DNA of 64,000 bases. Source: JABCYV01 sp963729325. GTDB taxonomy: Bacteria > Acidobacteriota > Terriglobia > Terriglobales > Acidobacteriaceae. The first letter of the stretch is position 1; every line of letters starts with the position of its first letter. A program made the position numbers and the translations under genes. The notes under the pieces were generated by a model. That model did no database searches. It worked only from the letters and a program-made list of their open reading frames with translations, and had not been told where the DNA came from. This document shows, piece by piece, positions 48,443-58,504 of the stretch. Where the stretch lies: contig CAVSNS010000010.1 in NCBI GenBank assembly GCA_963729325.1, forward strand, positions 62,001 to 126,000, written 5' to 3'.

Positions 48443-49215
48443 ATGCGGATTCGGCCCGGAGTTGAGCTGGCGGGCCTCAGTGATGTGGGCTGCCAGCGCG
48501 AAAACAATGAAGACCGCTACGCTTACTGGGAGCCCGCCAGCGAGGAGCAGTTCAAACAACGGGGCAGGCTGGCGGTTGTGGCCGACGGCATGGGAGGATA
48601 CGAAGGCGGCCAGGAGGCCAGCCGTATTGCCGTCGAAGTCATCGAAGATGTGTATGCCAATACTCCGGGCAGTGATATCCAAGCCCTACTGATTACCGGA
48701 TTCCATTTAGCCCACCACCGCATCCAGGAGCACGCTCGCGAACATCCCGAGTTGCTCGGTATGGGCACCACCTGCACCGCCATCGCATTGCTGGACAAGC
48801 TTCTTTACTACGCTCACGTAGGAGACAGTCGCCTATATATGGTGCGAGATTCGAGAATATTTCGCCTTACCCGAGACCACTCTTACGTTGGTCGGCTGAT
48901 CGAGAATGGTGTTATCAGTCAAGAGGAGGCGGAATCTCACCCCAAAGACACATCCTTACGGCAGCCATGGGAGCGGGCGCGGTCATTGCGCCCGACAACC
49001 CGGATCAGCCCATTCAGCTGATGGCGGGCGATGTGCTGGTCCTTTGCACCGACGGTCTATGGAGCCTGCTGACCGACAGCGAGATCATCCGCACAGTCAA
49101 GGACACGGCTCCCGGCGATGCCTGTCGGGACCTGGTGGAAATCGCGAAGAAACGCGGAGGACCGGACAACATTACGGTTGAAGTGTTGCGGATTTCCGCT
49201 GATTCTGCCAAGTAG
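48443..49215 (+). CDS. PP2C-type Ser/Thr protein phosphatase (one frameshift)
   Basis: ATG at 48443. Motifs: SDVGCQRENNEDRYAYWEPA (metal Asp/Glu), AVVADGMGGYEGGQEASRIA, MGTTCTAIALLDKLLYYAHV and VGDSRLYMVRDSRI, then after a frame change at about 48955 VLVLCTDGLWSLLTDSEIIR and GGPDNITVEVLRI. The set DxGxxRxxNED / DGMGG / TDGL / GGxDNxT is diagnostic of PPM/PP2C enzymes such as PrpC/Stp. About 257 residues restored. Likely counterpart to the Ser/Thr kinases common in this genome; direct partner unknown. Confidence 0.92.
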
Positions 49216-49553
49216 AGGATCTTAAGTAAATCGGCTGGATCTCCCTCGAGACGTCATCCCGAACTCCGGTGCAGTTCAGCCGAGAGCCTGCCCTGAGAGA
49301 AGTTAAGGGATCTCGAAACGTCATCCCGAACTCCGGTGTAGTTCAGCCGAGAGCCTGCCCTGGAGAAGTTGGGATCTGAGACGTTATCCCGAACTCCGGC
49401 GAAGTTCAGCCGGGGTGAGGGATCTCGGCGAGGAGCTTATCAGGGTGCACCGCACTTTCACGCCAGATCCCTCGCCCCGCTGGTGAAAGCGCGGGGCATC
49501 GGGATGACGTCAGCGTTTCGAACCTGAGTCGATGCCGCGAATCTCGAAGCGAC
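49216..49553. repeat. Three tandem ~65-base intergenic repeats
   Basis: A gene-free stretch. Units begin ACGTCATCCCGAACTCCGG at 49251 and 49318 (with T at 49381: ACGTTATCCCGAACTCCGG) and contain GTTCAGCCGAGAGCCTGCCCT. Copies 1 and 2 differ at a few positions and copy 3 is shorter and diverged. The remainder to 49553 holds a related half-unit (CCAGATCCCTCGCCCCGC) and CGGGATGACG, an inverse of the unit start. These are the same family as the GTCATCC elements elsewhere. No coding potential. Note that they separate the phosphatase from the convergent BNR gene. Confidence 0.7.
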
Positions 49554-52500
49554 CTACTTCTCCTCCTGCCATTCAGGAACTCGGCCGGGCGTCCAGGGTG
49601 CGCCGGCTGCTTCCATATCTTTCTCGAGCTTTGCCAGGTCTACCTGAATCAAGGTTCGTAGCTTCGCCAGTTGCTGGGAGAATTCGTCGGCTGCGATGGC
49701 ATAAGCATCCAGATGGGTTGTGTCGGACGCGTAATCGCGAAGCGCTCGCCATCCATGATGTTATTCATCCGGTCATTAATGGAGGTGGGAACATTTTCGT
49801 TGCGCGCCGCCAGCGCGACATCGCCGCGCAAGGCCCGCAGAATTTCGTTGTCGCGTTGTTCAATCGAATCCGCCTGGGCCTCTAGCGGCTGGGCCGACGG
49901 AGTGTCCTGCAAAGCCTTTCGGATAGCTTTCAACCGGCTCTGCACATCATTTGCCGAGTTGACGGCCCCGGACACGGCGCGATAGAGATGCGACACTTTC
50001 CGGTTGAAATCCTGCTGCGCCGCGCGATCCGCCGGCGTCATGCCGGAAGTTCCATCGGCAATGACCGCGAACGATTGCGATCCTCCCCCTAATTCCGTGA
50101 CCGCGCCGTCCACCCCTTGAACAGGCGGCCGAGTACTTGCCGGCAATACTAGCGGCCCTTGCGACGTAGCCGGCGGCCACTCTTCCCCCTCGTGTTCGGC
50201 TTCGGTTTCGGAAGGCGTGGGAAGCGTAATTCCCAGACCACGCGATGGAATCCTTCATCAACCGATGCAACAACCCGGCGAATGGGAGCACCCGATTCAT
50301 CGTAGACCATCAAATAGACCTCGGGCTTTGGTTTCTGCTTCGGCACGAAGAATGTCATGACTCGGGTAGGGAAGGGTTTGACCTTTCTTCGCCGCCTCTT
50401 TTTCCGCATCGTGGCGTTTTTTCTTGGTCTTGAGTTTTTCCTTCAAGTAATAGGTGAAGATTGCGCCAAACGGCGGATTTTCGGCAGTATAGAGACGATC
50501 CTGCGACGCTTTGCGGCTCCACCCAGAGGATGCGCTTGACATATAGCAGTGTTTTTTTCACCGGAAAGAGGCTCGCGCCTTGAGCAGTCTCCGGCTTGAG
50601 CTCGCGGAGGGGCCGGATATCATCGAGAACATAGAAGCCGCGCCCGAACGGGCCACCGCCAGGTCGTCCTCGCGTGCCTGAATGACCATGTCGCGCACCG
50701 CAATCACGGGAAGCCGCCCTTAAGCTGAATCCATTTTTCCCCCATCGAAGTGAACACGGCCCAAATTCTGTACCCGCAAACAGCAGCCTGGGATTGACCG
50801 GGTCTTCGGCGAAAGCCAGCACCGGGCCGTTTTCGGGCAGGTCGCAGCGATCGAAGTCCAGGTCTTTCCCGCATCGGTGCACTTCAGCAGGTAGGGTTTG
50901 AAATCGCCGTTCTTGTGATTGTCGAACGCTGCATACACCGTATTCGCGTCATAGCGGGACGCTGCAAGCCGGCTGACATAGGTGTTGTCGGGGACGCCAG
51001 GAAACTTCTCCAACTTGGTCCAGTGTCGCCGCCATCCGTGGTGACCTGGATCAGGCCGTCGTCGGTGCCGACATAGATCAGCCCTTCCTTGGGCGATTCG
51101 GCGAGCGCCACCGTGTTGCCGTAGAACGAAGTCGACTGGTTCTTGGAGACCGCGTCCGGCGGCCAGACTTTGCCCATTACCGGCAGCTTGTTGCGATCGA
51201 TCTGGCGGGTGAGGTCGGGGCTGATGGCGCGCCAGGTGTCGCCGCGGTCGTCGCTGCGAAAGAGCTGGTTGGCGCCGAAGTAAAGGCGCGTGTGCGCGTG
51301 CGGACTGACGATGAGCGGCGAATCCCAATTCCAGCGAGACGGCTCAGCTCCCTTCGGTTCCATGGGCGAGATGCCGGTACGCTCGCCCGTGCGCCGGTCG
51401 AAGCGCACCAGGGCGCCATACTGCAGTTCGGAATAGACGGTGTCCGGATCTTCCGGATCGACGAGAGCGGAAACCATCGCCGCCAAATGTCACGAACCAG
51501 TCCGAGTTCATGATGCCGTTGACGTTGCGGGTGCGCGAGGGCACGCCGAATGAGTTGTTGTCCTGCATGCCGCCGTACACGTAATAGAACGGCTGCGAGT
51601 TATCCGCGGTAACGTCGTAGAACTGGCTCACGGGCAGGTTGGCCTTGAATTGCCAGTGGGCGGCGCGGTCCCACGTCTCGTATACGCCGCCGTCGCAGCC
51701 ATCGATGTAGTGATCTCGGTTTGTGGGATCCGGCCACAAGACGTGATTGTCCACGTGCTTGTCATGCTCGCCCAGGCGGAGGGTCTTGCCGCCGTCGTCC
51801 GAAACTCGCAGAAAAACGCCCATGACGTAGATGCGGTCGACGTTGCGCGGATCGGCGATGATCTGCGAGTAATACATGGCAGTGGCATCGTAGGGATTGC
51901 GGCGCTCCCAGGTGGCGGCGCGGTCCTGTGAGCGAAAGATGCCGCCGGCGCCGTTGGCGGCCTCCACTTCCGCATAGACCACGTTGTGGTCGACCGGCGA
52001 TACCGCCAGGCCAATGCGTCCCATGTCCTCGGTGGGCAGACCACTCTTGAGCTTGTTCCAGCTCGCGCCCGCGTCGGTGGATTTGTAGATGGCGCTCTCG
52101 GGGCCGCCATCGATCATGGTGAAGACGTGGCGGCGGCGCTGGTAGGCCGCGGCATAGATGACGTCAGGATTCTCGGGATCGAGCACCACGTCGGTGACGC
52201 CGGTGTTCTCGCTGATCTCCAGGACTTTCTTCCAGGTTTTGCCGGAGTCGGTGGTCTTGTAGAGACCGCGATCGCCGCCCGGCGCCCATAGCGGGCCTTG
52301 CGCCGCGACGTACACCGTGCTCGTATCTTTGGGATTGATGACAATGCGCCCGATGTGCTCCGACTTCTTCAGCCCGACATTCGTCCAGCTCTTGCCACCG
52401 TCCTCCGAGCGATAGACGCCGTCGCCGTAAGCCACGCTGCGCTGGCTGTTCGACTCGCCGGTCCCCACCCACACGATGGACGGGTCCTTGGGATCGAGCG

Positions 52501-52888
52501 CCACCGCGCCGATTGAGTACGAGGCTTCCTTGTCAAACACCGGCGTCCAGGTGGTACCGTCGTTGTCCGTTTTCCACACTCCGCCCGAGGCCACGCCCGC
52601 ATAGAAGTGCGAGGGATTATGCGGGTCGACGGCGAGCGCGTTGATACGCCCGGAGGTGACGGCCGGACCCAGCAGCCGCAGCTTCAGCCCGCTGAAGGTC
52701 TCGCCGTCATGCCGCCTTTGTTTTCTTCTTTCTTCTCGTCCTTGCTTTCCTCCTGACCGGCAGGTTTCGCCGGCTCGGTCTTCTTCTCCAGGTCTTTGTT
52801 CTTCTGAACCTTTTGAGATGCCGGGCTCGAACGGCGCACCGATCAAGGCGAGTGCAAGAAGTACGATCAGATGGCGGCGTAATTTCAC
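49554..52888 (-). CDS. Large secreted BNR/VPS10-type beta-propeller protein (many frameshifts)
   Basis: GTG at 52888 (VKLRRHLIVLLALALIGAPF, signal peptide) with GGAG upstream; the ATG nearby is out of frame. Repeated BNR/Asp-box strands: GGKSWTNVGLKK, GLYKTTDSGKTWKKVLEIS, STDAGASWNKL, FRSQDRAATWERRNP, and DPKDPSIVWVGTGESNSQRS. C-terminal helical segment reads VSHLYRAVSGAVNSANDVQS and ends LAKLRTLIQVDLAKLEKDME to 49554. About 1100 residues restored. Frames change at about 52735, 51480, 51020, 50700-50880, 50500 and 49900. Similar proteins are annotated as 'VPS10 domain' or 'glycosyl hydrolase BNR' in Acidobacteria. Probably extracellular; catalytic function unproven. Confidence 0.82.
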
Positions 52889-52986
52889 ATCGGACTCCAG
52901 TAGTGATGGTTTGAATTCGCTTAATGGCAAACCGATGTTTATACAGGATTTTGTGCGGAGAACAAAGCTGGCAATCGGGCAGCCTT

Positions 52987-53046
52987 GTCATCCTGAGCGA
53001 AGCCTGTTCACTCGCTCGCGAGTGAGCGGGCACAGTCGAAGGATCC
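52987..53046. repeat. Dispersed GTCATCCTGAGC...GTCGAAGGATC repeat
   Basis: GTCATCCTGAGCGAAGCC followed by a stem-loop with arms CACTCGCTCGC/GCGAGTGAGCG, then GCACAGTCGAAGGATCCC. Same head and tail as the element at 24392-24451, with a different internal hairpin. This mosaic structure (conserved ends, variable hairpin) is notable. Between the BNR gene start and the thioesterase start. Confidence 0.6.
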
Positions 53047-53093
53047 CTACCCCTAGGCGTTCCGCCGTCGCCGCAGGATAAAATCTTCCACCT

Positions 53094-53564
53094 ATGCCCA
53101 AGAAACCTCACGGACGCGGTCACGATACCCGCTACGTCCAACTGCAAAAGAACTATTGTTTCGCCTGTGGACGAGACAACGCTGAAGGTATGCGCCTTAA
53201 GTTTGACTATGACGAAGCGCGGGGCTGCTTCGCTTGCCGTTTCCGGTTGGGCAAGCGCTACACCGGCCCGCCCGGACACTGCCACGGCGGGGTCATCGCG
53301 ACAATCCTCGATGAGGCCATGGGCAAAGTGAACAAACTGCGTCAGGTGATTGCGCTGACCTCCCGAATCACAGTGGAATACCTGAAGCCCGTCCCGCTGA
53401 ATAAGCCGCTGCGCGTTGATTCGCGGGAGGTCAGCGTCCGTGGACGGCGACATGTCAACATGGCCGCAATCGTAAACGCCAAAGGCGAGGTCCTGGCTCG
53501 CAGCCGCGGTCTGTTCATCGCCATCGATCCCAAGCGCATGTTCGCCAAGTTCGTCGAGAGATAA
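53094..53564 (+). CDS. PaaI-like hotdog-fold thioesterase
   Basis: 156 residues, intact. NYCFACGRDNAEGMRLKFDY at the N-terminus is a CxxC-containing PaaI subfamily signature; YTGPPGHCHGGVIATILDEAMG contains the hotdog HGG[IV]xxxxxDxxMG motif (catalytic Asp and acyl-CoA cradle). Then LTSRITVEYLKPVPL. Hydrolyses acyl-CoA thioesters; substrate not predictable. No adjacent pathway. Confidence 0.9.
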   Translation: MPKKPHGRGHDTRYVQLQKNYCFACGRDNAEGMRLKFDYDEARGCFACRFRLGKRYTGPPGHCHGGVIATILDEAMGKVNKLRQVIALTSRITVEYLKPVPLNKPLRVDSREVSVRGRRHVNMAAIVNAKGEVLARSRGLFIAIDPKRMFAKFVER

Positions 53565-53764
53565 GAAGCGCAGCCGCGGATCGCAAGGATCGGAATGAAC
53601 CATGTGGGGACGGCCGCCCTCGGCCGTCCAGCCGACTCGCAGAGTCGGCAGCTTATGCCACATCCCCTCTTCGGCTGCAAAACGAGCCCCGCGTTGTAAA
53701 ATAAAGCATAAGTTCAAAGCGCCCCTGAGTCGCCTATTCTTCGCGACCGGAAAAGAGTTCAACC

Positions 53765-54630
53765 ATGTCCCAAAACAATGGAAGCCCCACCAGTCTCCGC
53801 CTCAAGACCGGCCTGGCCGAAATGCTAAAAGGCGGTGTGATCATGGATGTGACCAACGCCGAGCAGGCCACCATCGCCGAAAAAGCCGGCGCCGTAGCCG
53901 TCATGGCGCTGGAGCGCGTGCCCGCGCAAATCCGCGCCGAAGGCGGCGTAGCCCGCATGGCCTCGCCCAAAAAAATTCGCGAGATCATGGCCGCGGTCGA
54001 CCTGTCCGGTCATGGCGGATTCCCGGCATTCGCGGGGGCTTCGCCGAAGCGCAAATTCTCCAGGAACTCGGCATCGACTACATCGACGAATCCGAAGTCC
54101 TCGCCCGCCCGACGAAGCCCACCACGTTGACAAGCACGCCTTCACCGTCCCGTTCGTCTGCGGCGCGCGCAATCTCGGCGAAGCCCTGCGCCGCATCGCC
54201 GAAGGCGCCGCCATGATCCGCACCAGGGTGAAGCCGGCACCGGAGACGTAGTCCACGCCGTCAAGCACATCCGCCAGATCGTTCAGGAGATGAAAATCCT
54301 GACGGTGCTCGGCGAAGAAGAACTCTACGCCAAAGCCAAAGAGCACCAGGCCCCCTACGAACTGATCAGGCTGGTAGCCAAAGAAGGCAAGCTCCCCGTC
54401 CCCAACTTCTCCGCCGGAGGCATCGCCACCCCCGCCGATGCCAGCCTGTGGTCATGCAGCTAGGAGCCGAAGCCGTCTTCGTAGGCAGCGGCATCTTCAT
54501 GAAAAATTCCGCCGCCTTCGCCGATCCCGAAGAAGCCGCGAAGCGCGCCCGAGCCATCGTCCAAGCCGCCACCCACTACAAAACACCTAAGTACTACTTG
54601 AAGTTAGCGAAGACCTGGCAGGCGCGATGA
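53765..54630 (+). pseudogene. pdxS: Pyridoxal 5'-phosphate synthase, PdxS subunit (frameshifts; active-site Lys loop scrambled)
   Basis: PLP synthase lyase subunit. ATG at 53765. LKTGLAEMLKGGVIMDVTNA (with Asp of the active site) and AVAVMALERVPAQIRAEGGV are intact, but 54003-54060 reads VDLSGHGGFPAFAG where the family has a PVMAKxRIGHF stretch holding a catalytic Lys. Downstream pieces in other frames: EAQILQELGIDYIDESEVL, TVPFVCGARNLGEALRRIAEGAAMIRT in one frame, GTGDVVHAVKHIRQIVQEM and PNFSAGGIATPADA, then AEAVFVGSGIFMKNSAAFAD to the stop at 54630. At least four frame changes. PdxT is 3.9 kb downstream. Sequence noise is the likeliest cause. Confidence 0.85.
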
Positions 54631-54906
54631 AAGGCCTCGCAGTAGGGCACTGGATGAGGCCCACGGTAGGCTGCAGAGCAGAGGTTGAGTGCAACTCGGC
54701 TGGGCTGAGGTATTTCCTGATGGCTCCGGTGCGCCGGAGCCGCCATCGTGAATTTGTCAAGGGGGTAAGAGGTGGCTCGAACCGATAACCTAACACCCCT
54801 TTCCCGAACTAACCCGCTAACCATTGTCTCTCCCCGGCTGTCTAAGGAATCGTTACCGGACATAACCCGGCATAAATGTTTCAGTCTTCGAGACACAGGC
54901 GGGAAC

Positions 54907-56072
54907 ATGAAAATTCAAAGACTCAGGTCTGGGATTTGGATTTGTATTGTCTCCCTATTGGCGCATAGCGCGGCGGCACAGAAGGTTTTTGAGAGCCAGC
55001 TTCTGCGGTTCCGCACCGAAGGTCATCGCCACCGATTTGAAGCAGCCGTCGGCCCTCGTGTTTTTGCCTGACGGCAGAGCCCTCCTGGTCGAGCGCCAGA
55101 AGGGGGTCGACTTGCTCGACGTTAAATCTGGCACTCCTCACTCCGCTCGACGGGAGCACCAGAAGCCCTGATCGGCACCGAAACTGGCGTCCACGACGCC
55201 AACCGTCCGGCCGCCCTCACCGGCGAAGATGCAGGGTTCCACGACATTGCCCTGCACCCCGAATACTCGAAGAATGGCTGGATCTATCTCAGCTATTCCG
55301 CCGGCCCCCACCAGCGCCACGCGACCAGTGGTCGACCGCGTTCGCCCTGCGCGACAATAAATTGGTGGTACGCCAGCGCATCTTCACCGCTGATGCATAC
55401 TCTGAAGATCGCTTCCACTACGGCGGACGCATGGTTTTCCTCGACGGCTATCTTTTTCTTACCGTTGGCGAGCGCCATCACCAGGACCGCGCCCAAGAAC
55501 TCAATAATGACGCCGGCAAGATCCTTCGCTTGCGCGACGATGGCAGCATCCGCCGACAATCCTTCGTCAGCACCAAAGACGCGAAACCGAAGATCTGGGG
55601 CTACGGACATCGCAATCCAGGGCCTGGTTGTGCATCCCGATACTGGAGAGCTATGGGCACGAGCACAGTCCGCTCGGCGGCGACGAACTCAACCTCATTC
55701 ATCGCGGCGCAAACTACGGCTGGCCGGTCATCTCGTACGGCTGGCAGTATTCCGGCGGGCCCATCGGCATGGGCATCACCGCGCATGAAGGCATGGAGCA
55801 GCCCGTTTGGGTCTGGACCCCCGCCATCGCCCCCAGCGGCATGATCGTCTACACCGGGGCTCAGTTCGCGCCTGGCGCGGTAGCTTCTTCATCGGCTCCA
55901 TGCGCCAACACCATCTCAATCGGTTAGTTGTTAAAGATGGCCACGTGTGGTCGAGGAGCGGTTGATGTGCGGCCAGGTGGGACGCGTCCGTCTCGTGGCC
56001 CAAGGGAGCGACGGATTCATCTACATCGGCAACGACGACGGACGACTCCTGCGCTTGCGGCCAGCAGAGTAA
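54907..56072 (+). pseudogene. PQQ-dependent sugar dehydrogenase (sorbosone/glucose dehydrogenase-like; many frameshifts)
   Basis: ATG at 54907 gives a signal peptide (SGIWICIVSLLAHSAAA). Propeller pieces are spread over all three frames: KVIATDLKQPSALVFLPDGR, ALLVERQKGVDLLD, GFHDIALHPEYSKNGWIYLS, FHYGGRMVFLDGYLFLTVGE, WGYGHRNPG, GLVVHPDTGELW, ELNLIHRGANYGWPVISYGW, FFIGSMRQHHLNRLVV and the final DGFIYIGNDDGRLLRLRPAE with stop at 56072. This is the six-bladed GSDH/sGDH fold; PQQ and calcium-binding His/Arg/Gly motifs (GFHDIALHP) are visible. Periplasmic sugar oxidation is expected. At least six frame changes, so probably poor sequence. Confidence 0.78.
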
Positions 56073-56086
56073 CAAGATTTCAGCGC

Positions 56087-56602
56087 ACCATCATCAGGAT
56101 TTCCATATCCTCAATTCGTAGCGGACTGCCTGCGAGGCGAAAGCGAGCTACTTGATCTGCGCAGTCTGCGAGGCCACGGCCAGCCACGTGCAATTGCGCC
56201 TCACAAAAACATCAGTCCAAACGTAACGGCCGCTGGATTTCTTGCCGTCTTCCGTCGTGGTTTCATCGTCGGTGCCGGTGACCGCGGCAGTGTCGCCGAA
56301 GACGCGCACTTTCATGTCGCGTAGCGGAGGTTGTGTGGGCGGCCTTGATCTCAGCGGCTCTCTCGGCCTTGGTCTGGGTCTTGCCATCAGGGTTGATGGC
56401 GATCTAGTCATCCGCCACTATTTGTTCGAATGCTGCCGCATCGTGATTTTTCTCGGCATTCAGCCGGGTGCCTCAGGTCTCGCCGGCTTTGCGAGACCTG
56501 GGAAGGCAACCTCTCCTTGCTGATCGACAAATTTGATTGAGAAGTCCGTCACTCCCATGACATGGGGCACCCTGCCGAACCATCATCAGGATTTCCATAT
56601 CC
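56087..56602. repeat. 24-base direct repeat flanking the DUF4440 remnant, and a 10-bp-stem hairpin
   Basis: ACCATCATCAGGATTTCCATATCC occurs identically at 56087-56110 and 56579-56602, followed in both by related AATT...CGGACTGCC. Between the copies lies the hairpin CAGGTCTCGC (56474-56483)/GCGAGACCTG (56491-56500). A half-copy of the hairpin follows at about 56633-56656. The arrangement suggests duplication or insertion around the remnant gene. Confidence 0.6.
56148..56450 (-). pseudogene. DUF4440/SnoaL-like protein remnant
   Basis: Readable part: LNAEKNHDAAAFEQIVADD, an in-frame TAG where Tyr is expected, IAINPDGKTQTKAERAAEIK, then a frame change into PPLRDMKVRVFGDTAAVTG, SGRYVWTDVFVRRN and WLAVASQTAQIK to the stop at 56148. 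DUF4440/SnoaL domains match 'ADDYIAINPDGK...' and 'VxGxTAVVTG...WTDVFVRR..GWxLVASQ'. The N-terminus is missing: a hairpin repeat (56474-56500) occupies its place. Unlike others this one may be a true decaying gene, because of the stop codon and lost 5' end. Confidence 0.6.
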
Positions 56603-56878
56603 GAATTTGCACCGGACTGCCCGGTGCGTCCCCTCTCGCCGGCTTTGCGAGACCTGGGACAGCCGGGATCCTCTACGCCCCTCCTGTCTTCCTGAGCGAC
56701 GTCGAGGAATCTTGCCTTTGCTCACTTGCCGAAGCAGTTGTCCTGTGATAAACATTCCCGACCTGCCCGAGCAGCTGCGAGCCCCCAATGCACTTTGGCC
56801 GGGTCAACGCACGAAAAGGCCTAAAACACCGAGCAGACGGAAGCAACTGCAATCGACGTCTGAACCGCCTTGCTGGCG
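56451..56878. other. Gene-poor region with dispersed repeats
   Basis: About 430 bases between the DUF4440 remnant and the MHS transporter. It holds the GGTCTCGCCGGCTTTGCGAGACC hairpin pair, a partial copy at 56633-56656, and the second 24-base direct repeat. A short reading GVTDFSIKFVDQQGEV on the minus strand (56510-56565) looks like a fragment of a coding sequence but cannot be assigned. No gene supported. Confidence 0.45.
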
Positions 56879-58348
56879 ATGGAGGAAGTGCTATTGTCTG
56901 AGAAGGCAATCGCACTAGCCAACAGTGGCAGTGACCGGGGATACAGCATTTGGCGGGTGATCCTGGCTTCGGCAGTGGGCACGATGATCGAATGGTACGA
57001 CTTCTACATCTTCGGCAGTCTGGCGTCGGTTCTGGCTCTGAAATTCTATCCTGTCGGGAACGACACCTTCGCGCTGATTGCCTACCTCGCCACGTTCGCT
57101 GTGGGATTTCTAGTCCGGCCGTTTGGTGCGCTTTTCTTCGGCCGCATCGGCGACCTGGTCGGCCGCAAGTACGCTTTCCTGGTCACGCTTTCCATCATGG
57201 GCTTTTCCACCTTCGCCATCGGTCTCTTGCCTTCCTACGCTAGCGCCGGTTGGTTTTCACCCGTCATGCTCATCGCCATCCGTGTGCTGCAAGGGCTGGC
57301 CTTGGGCGGGGAATACGGCGGCGCAGCGGTCTATGTGGGCGAGCATGTCCCCGACAGCAAACGCGGCTTTTATACCAGCTTCATTCAGATCACCGCGACC
57401 CTTGGCCTGTTCGTGTCCCTGATCGTGATTCTGATAACGCAGTCGTCGATGACCACGGCGCAATTCCAGGCTTACGGCTGGAGGATTCCTTTTCTGATTT
57501 CGATCATTCTGGTGGGAATCTCGCTCTATATCCGCCTGAAGATGAAGGAGTCTCCCATCTTTGTCCAGCTCAAGAACTCCGGCCGGGTCTCGACCCAACC
57601 CCTGAAGGACGCCTTTACCAAATGGGGAATATTCAAAGCAGTTCTCGTTTAAGTATCGGGAGCGACAGCCGGGCTGGGATGATGTGCCACCGGGCGGTTA
57701 CTATGCGCTCTTCTATATGCAGACCATCCTGAAAATCAACTCCCGTACGGCCAATATCGTGGTGGCGCTGGCGCTGTTGTTGGGCATGCCGTTCTTCACC
57801 GTGGTGGGCGCGCTTTCTGACCGCATTGGCCGCAAAAAGTTGATGATGGCCGGCTGTCTGCTCGCCGTTCTTACTTACATTCCTATTTACCAAGCCATGG
57901 AGCGGGCGGCGGGCAATAATGTGATAACTGTCAAATCGGCGCGTAATAAGATCACCGGCGCCATCAGCCTTACGCCGTTGACTACCGACGCCTCCGGAAC
58001 TCTCGTCCCGGCGAAAGACTACAAGTCCCAATCTCGTCTCGCTAGTGGCACTGGTGTTCATCCAGGTGATTTACGTTTGCCTGGTCTACGGCCCGATCGC
58101 CGCATACCTCATCGAAGCCTTTCCGGCGAGAGTGCGTTACACTTCGCTGTCATTGCCTTACCACATCGGCAACGGCGTGTTCGGCGGACTGCTCCCCGCT
58201 TCTCGGTCTCTCGTCCTGTGCCGCCACCGGTAACATTCTGGCCGGCCTCTATTATCCGATGATCGTTGCCGGTGTGACGTTCATAGTGGGGAGCTTGCTG
58301 CTGCGCGAAACCCACGGACGTCGGATCTGGGACGAAGTCGCACCGTAA
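56879..58348 (+). CDS. MHS-family MFS transporter (shikimate/alpha-ketoglutarate type; frameshifts)
   Basis: ATG at 56879 (TTG three codons earlier is possible). Helix 1 contains GTMIEWYDFYIFGSLASVLA, an MHS hallmark; FVGRVGRK-type motif appears as GRIGDLVGRKYAFLVTL; LGGEYGGAAVYVGEHVPDSK is the MHS loop signature. The frame changes at about 57652 and again near 58035 and 58190, with ALSDRIGRKKLMMAGCL and AYLIEAFPARVRYTSLSLPY in later pieces, ending GRRIWDEVAP at 58348. Proton-coupled uptake of organic acids or osmolytes; substrate unknown. Confidence 0.82.
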
Positions 58349-58504
58349 ACGGTTTCGTGGTTTGACCTGTGGCGAAGTCGTTGTGAGTGACGAGATGCCC
58401 CGGTCTCGCACTTTGCGACACCTAGGAAGAGGCTTCTCGCGTCAAATTCCCAAGGCGCAGCCCATCCCAGTAAAATCAAATCGGCCCATTCTGGCCACGA
58501 CGCC

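Noticed and set aside
49249..49430. CRISPR array from tandem 65-base units
   Set aside because: Only three diverging copies, no unique spacers, no cas genes; units belong to the dispersed GTCATCC family.
52707..53762. 351-codon minus-strand frame across the thioesterase gene
   Set aside because: It overlaps the thioesterase and BNR start in antisense, with low-complexity Arg-rich C-terminus; no domain.
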